Source of the DNA: JABDQA01 sp963759125
Lineage (GTDB): Bacteria > Desulfobacterota > Desulfobulbia > Desulfobulbales > Desulfocapsaceae
Assembly (NCBI GenBank): GCA_963759125.1
Contig: CAVWXN010000005.1
Coordinates: 496,001 to 560,000, forward strand
DNA: 64,000 nucleotides
Reading direction: 5' to 3'
Under the pieces are notes generated by a model that saw nothing but the letters and a program-made list of their open reading frames with translations, was not told where the DNA came from and did no database searches. Position 1 is the first letter of the stretch, and each line of letters opens with the position of its first letter. A program made the translations under genes and the position numbers. Positions 25,708 to 36,039 of this stretch are shown piece after piece.

Positions 25708-26010
25708 ATGGAATATAAAAAAGTCTGTTTCATGTACAGAAACAAAGATTACGCCGTCGACGGCATGCGCTCAGCTCTTGGTTTGGCTGTGGAAAATATG
25801 TATTCCTACGGGGTCGTCATGGACTCCGAGATGGAACAACTTGACGAGCACAATTTGGAAAGCCTCGAGATGCTTAGAGACATGGAAGGAGATATTTATT
25901 CAACCGTGCCGGCCAACGTCGACAAGAACGGTCTCGAGCCCATAGATATCGAAGAGCTTGGTGAAAAACTCAGGGACATGGACATCATCGTTCCCTACGG
26001 ACTAAAATAA
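25708..26010 (+). CDS. DsrE/F-like small sulfur-relay protein
   Basis: A 100-residue protein of the DsrE/DsrF-like fold by position, size and the pattern KKVCFMYRNKDYAVDGMRSALGLAVENMYSYGVVMD. It keeps a Cys at residue 6-7 but lacks a clear conserved active Cys in the middle. The ATG at 25708 was chosen over the adjacent GTG; a GAGGGGGG lies upstream. It is followed after 10 bases by a 57-codon ORF. In TusBCD-type complexes three related small proteins assemble, and this could be the TusC/DsrF equivalent. Function is inferred from context. Confidence 0.7.
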   Translation: MEYKKVCFMYRNKDYAVDGMRSALGLAVENMYSYGVVMDSEMEQLDEHNLESLEMLRDMEGDIYSTVPANVDKNGLEPIDIEELGEKLRDMDIIVPYGLK

Positions 26011-26020
26011 AGGAGGGATC

Positions 26021-26194
26021 ATGAAAATATTAAACGTTTATCGCTCCGAACCCGATGAGACGGTTAAAAAGCTCGTGGAAATAGTCACCAGGGATCGGGA
26101 AAGCGACAGTTTCGATCTGGCGGATGCGAGCCCCGACTACGATGCCTTAGTCGATAAAATTTTCGCAGCAGATCAGACAATCTGCTGGTGGTAA
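26021..26194 (+). CDS. 57-residue protein of the sulfur-relay cluster, possibly TusB/DsrH-like
   Basis: A short open frame with a near-perfect ribosome site (AAGGAGGG) six bases upstream. The product starts MKILNVYRSEPDETVKKLVE and ends DQTICWW. It is hydrophilic, acidic, has a single Cys third from the end, and no membrane segment. The position, third of three small genes after tusA, is where a TusB/DsrH homologue would be expected; those are about 95 residues and often end in an aromatic residue, so this would be a short or unrelated protein. I do not recognise it by sequence. The strong terminator right after it marks the end of the operon. Confidence 0.65.
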   Translation: MKILNVYRSEPDETVKKLVEIVTRDRESDSFDLADASPDYDALVDKIFAADQTICWW

Positions 26195-27337
26195 TCAGCT
26201 ATCCCCCGGTTCTGCCGGGGGATTTTTTTTACTCTCCAGGCAGCACACCACCAGATCGTGCAGCACCGGCCGCACCTCTTTTATCCCCCTCATATCATCT
26301 CCTTGTCTAACCCGGTTGGTAAGCAACGAAACCACCACCTGTTTATCCACATCTATCCAGAACGAGACACCGGTAAAACCCAGGTGCCCTAAACTCCTTT
26401 TTGAAAAATAACTGCCGCTGCTTGAACCGGAAGACGACACCAAATTAAAACCACAACTCCACTCCGAATCCTCCACCTGGCTGAAAGCCCTTTTAAAGGT
26501 TTCCGCCGAGATGGGTAGCTCGCTCTTGCGGTGATGATAGGTGTTTAAATATTCTTTACAGAGTTTCAGGACCCCTTCCGAGGTGCCAAATAAACCAGCA
26601 TGACCGGCCACTCCTCCCAGTGCACGACAATTATCGTCGTGCACCAGGCCTATTAACGGCCTCCTGGTCCAACGACAATGACCTGTTTGTACCCACGCCC
26701 CAAAATTTTCCTCTTCCTTCTGGGCAGCGAAAAACAGCGTTTCTTTAACCCCTGCCGGTTCGGCAACCCTATCCCGCCAGTATTGATCAAGGCTAACACC
26801 CGTTTTCTTCTCGACCACATAACCTAACAAAATATACCCCACGTCACTGTATACATGACCAGCCCCGGTCTCATACTCGAGACCTTCTTCAAGAATACAA
26901 TCGAGGAGCCACTTTTTTTTCTTGTCCTCTTCCATTGACTTGAGACTCTTCCAGAAATTTCTATGGGAGGTAAATCCCGAGTTATGACACAGAAGACTTT
27001 GCAGATCTACCTTGGCGAACCTATTATCCAGCGCTGTTTCAAGCAGTGAATCAAGCGGTTCATCCCAGGAAATCTTGCCCTGGTCGACAAGAAGAAGCAC
27101 GGAAGGCAGGGTGACAAACGGTTTGGTCAGAGAAGCCAGGTCAAAAAAAGTTGTCTGGTCTACTTCATACTCATCATTGAGGCCAGCTGTCCCGACACCG
27201 ATAAAGCAATCCTCGAAAATCTCTTCCCTGTAGGTGGACACAGCCAGACTTGCAGCTGAATAAACCTTGTTGATGAGATATTTAAGAAGATATTTTTTTA
27301 CTTCTTCTTGAATACAATGAAGCCCTTTTTCATCCAC
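26195..27337 (-). CDS. Serine hydrolase, class C beta-lactamase fold
   Basis: A 380-residue protein of the beta-lactamase/penicillin-binding class C superfamily. The SxxK nucleophile motif is SLTK at 69-72 (DLASLTKPFVTLP), the YxN-like motif is YSDVGYILLGYVVEKKTG, and a third motif is seen as HLGFTG. No signal peptide is visible, so it may be cytoplasmic. Family members are esterases, peptidases or amide hydrolases; beta-lactamase activity is not implied. The start is GTG at 27337 with AAAG before it. It is the last leftward gene before the dnaN region. Its C-terminal coding end overlaps the terminator of the opposing operon. Confidence 0.85.
   Translation of the reverse strand: MDEKGLHCIQEEVKKYLLKYLINKVYSAASLAVSTYREEIFEDCFIGVGTAGLNDEYEVDQTTFFDLASLTKPFVTLPSVLLLVDQGKISWDEPLDSLLETALDNRFAKVDLQSLLCHNSGFTSHRNFWKSLKSMEEDKKKKWLLDCILEEGLEYETGAGHVYSDVGYILLGYVVEKKTGVSLDQYWRDRVAEPAGVKETLFFAAQKEEENFGAWVQTGHCRWTRRPLIGLVHDDNCRALGGVAGHAGLFGTSEGVLKLCKEYLNTYHHRKSELPISAETFKRAFSQVEDSEWSCGFNLVSSSGSSSGSYFSKRSLGHLGFTGVSFWIDVDKQVVVSLLTNRVRQGDDMRGIKEVRPVLHDLVVCCLESKKNPPAEPGDS
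26201..26230 (+). terminator. Terminator of the sulfur-relay operon
   Basis: A perfect 9-base stem ATCCCCCGG / CCGGGGGAT with a five-base loop and eight T. It lies inside the last codons of the convergent serine hydrolase gene. Confidence 0.92.
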
Positions 27338-27680
27338 CTTTCTGAAACCATTATTTTATTGAAATTTTTCGTCTTTTCAACTAGATTAAGGTGAGTTTCT
27401 GATACATCTTTATTTAGCTGTTTTTATTATAAAAAAATTCTTCTCTTTTGGTCCTTCATTCCGTTTTCAACAATTCGTCAACACTGCCTTGTTAAATAGA
27501 CATTCATGAGCTGTTGATAACGGTGTTGATAACTGCTTTTAAACAAAAAAGTCCTCTTATCAAAAGCCACCTTGTTGATAAATTTTCAAGCAATATAAAG
27601 ATCTTATCCTTTTGATCAACAAATAGACACCATTAATAATAATAATAACTACTTAATTATACTAAAAAAGGATACAAACC
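27338..27680. other. oriC: AT-rich region upstream of dnaN, candidate oriC
   Basis: A 343-base gap, strongly AT-rich. It holds three copies of TGTTGATAA (reverse complement TTATCAACA, one base from the E. coli DnaA box TTATCCACA) at 27512, 27524 and 27573, and TTATC-type matches near 27557 and 27604 on the other strand. The stretch 27630-27665 is nearly pure A/T and could be the unwinding element. dnaN, gyrB and gyrA follow. To the left most genes point left, to the right they point right. parAB and parS are 12 kb away. dnaA is not in the window, so this rests on sequence pattern and context. Confidence 0.6.
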
Positions 27681-28811
27681 ATGAGTCTTAAATGCAACGT
27701 CCAGAGAAACGATCTGATCGAAGGTTTGAGCAGTCTGCAGAATATAACCAGCAAACGGGGAACGCTTGCTGTCTTATCCAATATTATGATCGAGGCAACA
27801 AGTAACGGACTGATACTCACCGGCACAGACCTGGAGGTTGGTTTGAGGCTTTTTGTTCCGGCGGAGGTGGACAGTATAGGTTCACTGACGCTGCCATCCA
27901 AGAAGATATTCGAGATCGTCCGTGAATCTGGCTCTGAAAGTATTTTCCTGGAAGAAACCGAGAACAGCTGGGTGAATATACAAGCCGGGGCCAGCACTTA
28001 CAATCTGGCGGGAATAAAGAGTGACGAATTTCCTGCTTTCCCCGAATTCGATGAAGACAGCTTTACCTCGTTTGAGGCTTTTATCTTCTTGGATTTAATA
28101 GATAAAGTTATTTTTTCAATTGCCGGGGAGCAGGAGAATATCTATTCGCTCACCTCGGTTCTTATGGAAAAAGAGAAGCGCGAAGGGGTCTCTTACCTGA
28201 AAATGATTTCTTCGGATGGTCATCGACTTTCAATCATGGAGAAAGACGTCGCGATCGACGTTGACGACTTTTCCCTCAATGAGGTGACGCTGATTCCTAA
28301 AAAAGGAATTCAGGAACTCAGGAAGTTCTGTGAAAACAGAGATACCATAGATCTCTCATTTGAAAAGAAGCAGATGGTGGTAAGGGATGGGGATGCGGTC
28401 ATGGTAATTCGTCTCAAACAGGGGGAATTTCCGCACTACAAGGCAATCGTCGATTCGGTATCGCTTGATAATTGTATAAAGATTAATAGGGTACCGTTCC
28501 TGGAGTCGCTGAAAAGAATAAATCTGTTCACCGAAGATATCTTTCATACCATTCAATTGCAGCTCGACGGCCAGAAGATGGTTTTGACCTCTCAGAATGC
28601 GGATCTTGGCAACGCCAAAGATGAACAGAAAATAGACTACTCGGGAGTACCGCTTACTCTTGGCTTCAACTGCCGCTACTTCATTGAGACACTGCAGGTT
28701 ATGGAGTGCGAGACGGTGGAGGCATATATCAGCTCGGAAAACAGTCCTTGTCTGATGAAATCGGATGATGACATGGGATTTATAAGTATTGTCATGCCTA
28801 TGCAACTGTAA
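27681..28811 (+). CDS. dnaN: DNA polymerase III beta sliding clamp
   Basis: A 376-residue beta clamp, the ring that holds DNA polymerase III on DNA. Visible: KCNVQRNDLIEGLSSLQNI at the N-terminus, LTGTDLEVGLRLFVPA in domain I, LPSKKIFEIVRES, and the C-terminal SSENSPCLMKSDDDMGFISIVMPMQL with the family C-terminus. AAAAAGG precedes the ATG, and a TATACT near 27658 may be the -10 element of its promoter. gyrB begins 29 bases later with no recF between, unlike the common dnaA-dnaN-recF-gyrB order. Confidence 0.97.
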   Translation: MSLKCNVQRNDLIEGLSSLQNITSKRGTLAVLSNIMIEATSNGLILTGTDLEVGLRLFVPAEVDSIGSLTLPSKKIFEIVRESGSESIFLEETENSWVNIQAGASTYNLAGIKSDEFPAFPEFDEDSFTSFEAFIFLDLIDKVIFSIAGEQENIYSLTSVLMEKEKREGVSYLKMISSDGHRLSIMEKDVAIDVDDFSLNEVTLIPKKGIQELRKFCENRDTIDLSFEKKQMVVRDGDAVMVIRLKQGEFPHYKAIVDSVSLDNCIKINRVPFLESLKRINLFTEDIFHTIQLQLDGQKMVLTSQNADLGNAKDEQKIDYSGVPLTLGFNCRYFIETLQVMECETVEAYISSENSPCLMKSDDDMGFISIVMPMQL

Positions 28812-28840
28812 AAATTCAGTTCTTGAAGGCAGACAAAAAG

Positions 28841-31273
<2,433 letters not shown>

Positions 31274-31291
31274 CAACAGACAGCAGATATT

Positions 31292-33790
31292 ATGACAACA
31301 ACCACGGAAACCGGTGTGCAAGAAGAGAACTCCCCTTCTGTATCCGTTGAAAAAGAATTAAAGAAATCTTATCTCGACTATGCCATGTCGGTTATTGTCG
31401 GCCGGGCTTTACCGGATGTGCGCGACGGTCTTAAACCGGTGCACAGGCGAGTACTCTACGCGATGAGAGAGCTCGGGGTCTTTTACAACCGACCCTATGT
31501 CAAATCGGCCAGGATTGTCGGTGACGTTATCGGTAAATATCACCCCCATGGTGATACGGCAGCCTACGATACCCTGGTGCGCATGGCGCAGAACTTTGCA
31601 ATGCGCTACCCGCTGGTGAACGGCCAGGGCAATTTCGGTTCCATGGACGGTGATGCTCCAGCGGCCATGCGTTACACCGAAGCCAGGATGACCCGGATTG
31701 ACCGGGAGATTGTCGCCGATCTCGACAAAGAAACGGTGGACTTCGTACCCAACTACGACAACTCCCAGACCGAGCCCGCGGTGATGCCGAGCCGGGTTCC
31801 CACCCTGCTTGTCAACGGCTCATCGGGAATCGCCGTCGGTATGGCAACCAACATCCCGCCGCACAACCTGAGTGAGGTGATCGACGGACTTATCGGCCTG
31901 ATCGATGATCCGAATATGACGGTGCATCAGCTGTTCTCCATCATCCAGGGACCCGATTTTCCAACCGGTGGCCTGATCTGCGGGCGGGCCGGCATTAGAG
32001 AGGCCTACGAAACCGGCCGCGGCGTGGTGCTGATGCGGGCCAAGACCAGTATCGAGAAATCCAAAGACGGTAGAAAAGAGAGCATCATTGTCGAGGAAAT
32101 TCCCTATCAGCAGAACAAGGCAATGCTCGTTGAACGCATCGCTCAGCTGATAAAAGACAAGAAAATTACCGCGATCTCGGAGATCCGTGACGAATCTGAC
32201 CGCCAGGGTCTGCGCATCGTCATGGAATTAAAGAGGGATGAAATCGCCGAGGTGGTGATCAACCAGCTCTATAAGATGACCCCGATGCAGAAATCCTTCG
32301 GGATCATTTTTCTGGCCATTGTCAACAACAAGCCAGAGGTCCTCAATATCAAGCAGATCCTCGAACATTTCATTCAGCATCGCCGGGTGGTCGTCTATCG
32401 CCGCACTGCTTTCGAGCTTAGAAAAGCAGAGGAAAAGGCCCATATTCTGGAGGGCTTGACCATCGCCATCAACAACCTCGATGAGGTTGTCAAGTTGATC
32501 AGGGCAGCCAGAACCCCGGCCGAAGCCAAAGAACAGCTCATCGAAAGATTCGAACTCTCGGCCATCCAGGCCCAGACCATCCTCGATATGCGGCTGCAGC
32601 GGCTGACCGGCCTCGAAAGAGAGAAGATAACCAGCGATTATGAGGAAATACTGGCAGTAATCAAAGAGCTCAGTGCCATCCTTAACGATGAAGAACTGGT
32701 AATGAACATCATTAAGGAAGAATTTATTGAAATTAAGGAAACCTACGGTGATGAGCGCAGAACGGAAATAATTGATGCGATCGATGAAATTCTTCCCGAA
32801 GATATGATCACACCCGAGGATATGGCCGTCACTGTCACCCACAGCGGCTATATCAAGAGAAATCCAGTCAGTCTTTATAGGTCTCAACATCGAGGTGGCA
32901 AGGGGGTCAAGGGGGTAACCAACATCGAGGAGGATTTCGTCGCCAATCTCTACGTGGCCTCGACCCTGGATACCTTCCTGTTCTTTACCAATTATGGCAA
33001 AGTGTTCTGGCGTAAAGTCTACCAGCTGCCGCTGGTGGGTAGAACCGCGCGGGGTAAGGCGATTGTCAACCTGCTGGAGCTGACCGAAGGCGAAAAGGTG
33101 GCGGCAATCCTGCCCGTTTCCAATTTTGAGGACGAACACGGCACCAAAACAATCATGATGGTCACCAAGTATGGCCGGGTCAAGAAGACCAGCCTCAAAG
33201 AGTTTAATCGACCACTGCGCAAGGGTAAGCGAGCCCTGACTATCAATGAGGGTGATGAAATAATCACCGCCCATATGCTGCGTGGAAACGATACGGTGTT
33301 CATGATTTCAAGAGACGGCATGTCGATTAGATTCCACGAGTCCGATGTCCGGACCATGGGTCGAACGGCTGCCGGCGTCAGAGGCATCAACCTCAAGGGT
33401 GACGATTTCGTTGTCGGTGCCAATGTCTTAAGGGAGGACAGTATTAAAACCGTGCTGACAGTGACCGCCAACGGTTATGGGAAACGCAGCCAGGCAGAGG
33501 ATTACCGGATACAGCACCGGGGCGGCAAGGGAATAATGGCCATTAAGAAAAGTGAGCGTAATGGCGATGTGATTGGGTCTAAAATCGTCGATGACGGTTT
33601 CGAGGTGATTCTGATTGCTGACAGCGGCAAGATGATCAGAATGCCGCTCGATACGGTACGGGTCATTGGACGTACGACCCAGGGGGTCAGGCTGATTAAC
33701 CTGGAGCAGGACGAGCAGGTTGTCGGCATGGCTGTGGTCGAAGTGGATCAAAGCGAAGAACCAGATATCGACGAATCGACGGATGAATAG
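31292..33790 (+). CDS. gyrA: DNA gyrase subunit A
   Basis: An 832-residue gyrase A subunit, which cuts and rejoins DNA. The N-terminal region has SYLDYAMSVIVGRALPDVRDGLKPVHRR, the catalytic Tyr is in AAMRYTEARMT, and the quinolone-resistance region HGDTAAYDTLVRMAQ is intact. The C-terminal beta-pinwheel carries a QHRGGKGVKG box, close to the QRRGGKG GyrA-box, so this is gyrase rather than topoisomerase IV; a second similar QHRGGKGIMA follows later. An 8-base overlap with gpsA is seen at its end. Confidence 0.97.
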   Translation: MTTTTETGVQEENSPSVSVEKELKKSYLDYAMSVIVGRALPDVRDGLKPVHRRVLYAMRELGVFYNRPYVKSARIVGDVIGKYHPHGDTAAYDTLVRMAQNFAMRYPLVNGQGNFGSMDGDAPAAMRYTEARMTRIDREIVADLDKETVDFVPNYDNSQTEPAVMPSRVPTLLVNGSSGIAVGMATNIPPHNLSEVIDGLIGLIDDPNMTVHQLFSIIQGPDFPTGGLICGRAGIREAYETGRGVVLMRAKTSIEKSKDGRKESIIVEEIPYQQNKAMLVERIAQLIKDKKITAISEIRDESDRQGLRIVMELKRDEIAEVVINQLYKMTPMQKSFGIIFLAIVNNKPEVLNIKQILEHFIQHRRVVVYRRTAFELRKAEEKAHILEGLTIAINNLDEVVKLIRAARTPAEAKEQLIERFELSAIQAQTILDMRLQRLTGLEREKITSDYEEILAVIKELSAILNDEELVMNIIKEEFIEIKETYGDERRTEIIDAIDEILPEDMITPEDMAVTVTHSGYIKRNPVSLYRSQHRGGKGVKGVTNIEEDFVANLYVASTLDTFLFFTNYGKVFWRKVYQLPLVGRTARGKAIVNLLELTEGEKVAAILPVSNFEDEHGTKTIMMVTKYGRVKKTSLKEFNRPLRKGKRALTINEGDEIITAHMLRGNDTVFMISRDGMSIRFHESDVRTMGRTAAGVRGINLKGDDFVVGANVLREDSIKTVLTVTANGYGKRSQAEDYRIQHRGGKGIMAIKKSERNGDVIGSKIVDDGFEVILIADSGKMIRMPLDTVRVIGRTTQGVRLINLEQDEQVVGMAVVEVDQSEEPDIDESTDE

Positions 33791-34799
33791 CGGACGGGCC
33801 GCGATAATCGGTGCCGGTTCATGGGGAACGGCGCTGGCCCTGCTTCTCGCTGAAAAAGGCATCGATACCTCTCTTTGGGGCCATCGGGCCGAACATGTCC
33901 TCGCTTTAAAACAAGATCGGGAAAACCGGGCCTACCTGCCCGGTTTTCTTTTTCCTCCCGATCTTCGGCCGACGGAATCGATGCAAGAGGCGGTTTCTGC
34001 AGCCGAAGTGATCTGTGTGGTAGTTCCTTCCCATGCCTACCGGCAGGTATTCACCAGGATCCAAGACGTTGCCCCGGAAGGGGCGATTTTCGTTTCGGCA
34101 ACCAAAGGAATCGAGAACCAGAGCCTGAAAACCATGACCCAGGTAATGGCTGACTGTCTGGACGAGAAGGGTACCCCCCCTTCCTCGCTTGGTGTCCTGT
34201 CTGGACCGTCTTTTGCCAGGGAGGTGGCTGGCAGGGTTCCCACAGCCATTACCATTGGTTGTAAAAACACTGCCATCGCGCGCTTTCTTCAGAACTTTTT
34301 TTCCACAGACTACTTCAGGGTTTATACGAGCACCGATATTGTGGGACTTGAGATCAGCGCCGCCTTGAAGAATATCATCGCCATCGCAGCAGGCATCTGC
34401 GACGGGCTTGCCTTCGGGTCCAACGCCCGAGCCGCCCTGATCACCAGAGGACTCGCCGAGATGACTCGTCTGGGGGTAATGATGGGTGCCCGGCAGGAGA
34501 CCTTCTTTGGCTTGAGCGGGTTGGGAGATCTGGTGCTCACCTGCACCGGGGAGTTGAGCCGAAACCGGTATGTGGGAATCGAACTCGGCCAAGGAAAATC
34601 GCTGGATGATATCCTCGATTCCATGAACATGGTAGCCGAGGGCATAAAAACGACCAGATCGGTGTATGATCTGGTCAATAAGCTTGGGGCGGATATGCCT
34701 ATCCTGGAGCAGGTCTACGAGGTGCTCTACCGGGGAAAAGACTGCACCACAGCGGTAAGGGATCTTCTCAACAGGGACCTCAAACCAGAAAACGAGTGA
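33783..34799 (+). CDS. gpsA: Glycerol-3-phosphate dehydrogenase [NAD(P)+]
   Basis: A 338-residue GpsA, which reduces dihydroxyacetone phosphate to sn-glycerol-3-phosphate for phospholipid synthesis. The Rossmann loop is AAIIGAGSWGTALALLLA. Other family segments are FVSATKGIE, LSGPSFAREVA, EISAALKNIIAIAAGICDGL with the catalytic Lys, and GLSGLGDLVLTCTG. The start at 33783 overlaps the last codons of gyrA in another frame, giving translational coupling with gyrA; the frame upstream belongs to gyrA. Confidence 0.96.
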   Translation: MNSGRAAIIGAGSWGTALALLLAEKGIDTSLWGHRAEHVLALKQDRENRAYLPGFLFPPDLRPTESMQEAVSAAEVICVVVPSHAYRQVFTRIQDVAPEGAIFVSATKGIENQSLKTMTQVMADCLDEKGTPPSSLGVLSGPSFAREVAGRVPTAITIGCKNTAIARFLQNFFSTDYFRVYTSTDIVGLEISAALKNIIAIAAGICDGLAFGSNARAALITRGLAEMTRLGVMMGARQETFFGLSGLGDLVLTCTGELSRNRYVGIELGQGKSLDDILDSMNMVAEGIKTTRSVYDLVNKLGADMPILEQVYEVLYRGKDCTTAVRDLLNRDLKPENE

Positions 34800-34812
34800 C
34801 TAGCGGGACCAG

Positions 34813-35473
34813 TCATTGTCTTCGAATTCGGCTGTGGTCAGGCTGTTCGGGCATCTCTTCCAGCATTCTCTGTTCCAGCCACTTCATAACCCTATCGAAC
34901 TCAGCACTGAGTTCCATGAGAACCTTACCGCGGTGGCTCACTTTGTTTTTTTCTTCCATACTGATTTCGGCAAAGGTCTCTGCCCAAGGGTTCATAGTAG
35001 AACAGCGGGTCGTAGCCAAAACCGTTGCTGCCGCGGGGAGATTCAAGAATCGTACCTTCACAGGAAGCTTCATAGGTCAATGCAGGTCCTGAGGGCACCG
35101 CAATGGAGAGCACACAGACAAAGGCAGCTTTTCGGTTGGTCTCCCCTTTCATCTCCGCCAGAAGCTTGCGGCAGTTATCCTGGTCAGTGGCGTCGTCCCC
35201 TGCATAGCGGGCAGAGCGGACACCCGGAGCACCGGATAGTGCCTCAACAACCAAGCCTGAATCGTCCGCAATAGCGGGGATACCTAGCACTTTTGAGTAG
35301 TGAAGAGCCTTTTTGTAGGCGTTCTCATCAAAAGTGGAGCCGTCTTCGATAACACCCGGAAGGGGACCGAAATCACTAAGGCTTTTGATCTCGACCGGAA
35401 AATCGGCTACAAATTGTTTGAATTCCCTTACTTTATTTTGATTGGTCGTGGCCAGAACGAGGAGGTTGAACAT
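34813..35473 (-). pseudogene. rdgB: XTP/dITP diphosphatase RdgB, frameshifted near its end
   Basis: RdgB/HAM1 hydrolyses non-canonical nucleotides such as XTP and dITP to the monophosphate. The N-terminal frame LLVLATTNQNKVREF, ADDSGLVVEALSGAPGVRSARYAG and RGSNGFGYDPLFY is a normal family member up to GYDPLFYYEPLGR at about residue 165. Then the frame diverges, and the family match continues one base over as TFAEISMEEKNKVSHRGK (the conserved C-terminal KN-SHR motif) to the stop at 34813. The lesion is one extra base near 34975. The gene is either a recent pseudogene or an error; the C-terminal motif is needed for activity. It overlaps queH by 41 bases. Confidence 0.82.
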
Positions 35474-36035
35474 CGCTTTTAATCTTCCTTTTTAATTGTT
35501 TTTTCAGTCGGTTATCGTATCTTTCCTGCTCGCTGAATAGACAGCCGCAATAGCTCTGCCGATAGAGGTTGCACTCTATTGATTCATCGATTCCCTGCTG
35601 CCAGCCGACCCTGAAATCATAATAGACAAAGGGAATCGAGTGGTTTTCAGAGGCCACGGCGGCTTCTTTCCGGAGCAAAGAGTGATTCTGATAGGTGCTG
35701 TAGAGCAGCGTGGTTGAAAACCCGTGATGACCTTTCTCTGCCGCCAGTTTTGCCGTATTCCCCAGTCTCATCTGATAACAGAATTTACAGCGCTGATCTT
35801 CGTTGAAAACCACCCGGCGAAGAAACATCTTCAGTCCGTAGTCTTTGTCTATGATATATTTATACTTTCTTGAATCAGCCAACTCTTGAAAGGTGTTGAG
35901 CCGCTTTCTAAATTCGCGGTAGGGGTGAATGTTCGGGTTGTAGAAATAGCAGGTGAAATCGGTCCCCTCCCCTTCTAAAATCCCAGCTGGGTAGAGAAGG
36001 CACGGGCCGCAACAGGCATGGAGCAGAATGGACAT
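35433..36035 (-). CDS. queH: Epoxyqueuosine reductase QueH
   Basis: A 200-residue member of the QueH (DUF208) family, which performs the last step of queuosine synthesis in tRNA in many anaerobes, replacing the cobalamin enzyme QueG. The cysteine pattern is visible: LLHACCGPCLLYP at the N-terminus, RCKFCYQMRLG near 83-92, and SYCGCLFSEQERY near 165; these bind an Fe-S cluster and a metal pair. The last 41 bases overlap the start of rdgB. It lies 4 bases after the NifA-like gene on the same strand. Other queuosine genes are not in the window. Confidence 0.93.
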   Translation of the reverse strand: MSILLHACCGPCLLYPAGILEGEGTDFTCYFYNPNIHPYREFRKRLNTFQELADSRKYKYIIDKDYGLKMFLRRVVFNEDQRCKFCYQMRLGNTAKLAAEKGHHGFSTTLLYSTYQNHSLLRKEAAVASENHSIPFVYYDFRVGWQQGIDESIECNLYRQSYCGCLFSEQERYDNRLKKQLKRKIKSDVQPPRSGHDQSK

Positions 36036-36039
36036 CTTC

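Noticed and set aside
26195..27337. A true beta-lactamase
   Set aside because: The class C fold is shared by many esterases and peptidases; no signal peptide and no resistance context.
32228..33274. A 348-residue open frame opposite gyrA
   Set aside because: It is antisense to conserved gyrase sequence with no recognisable domain.
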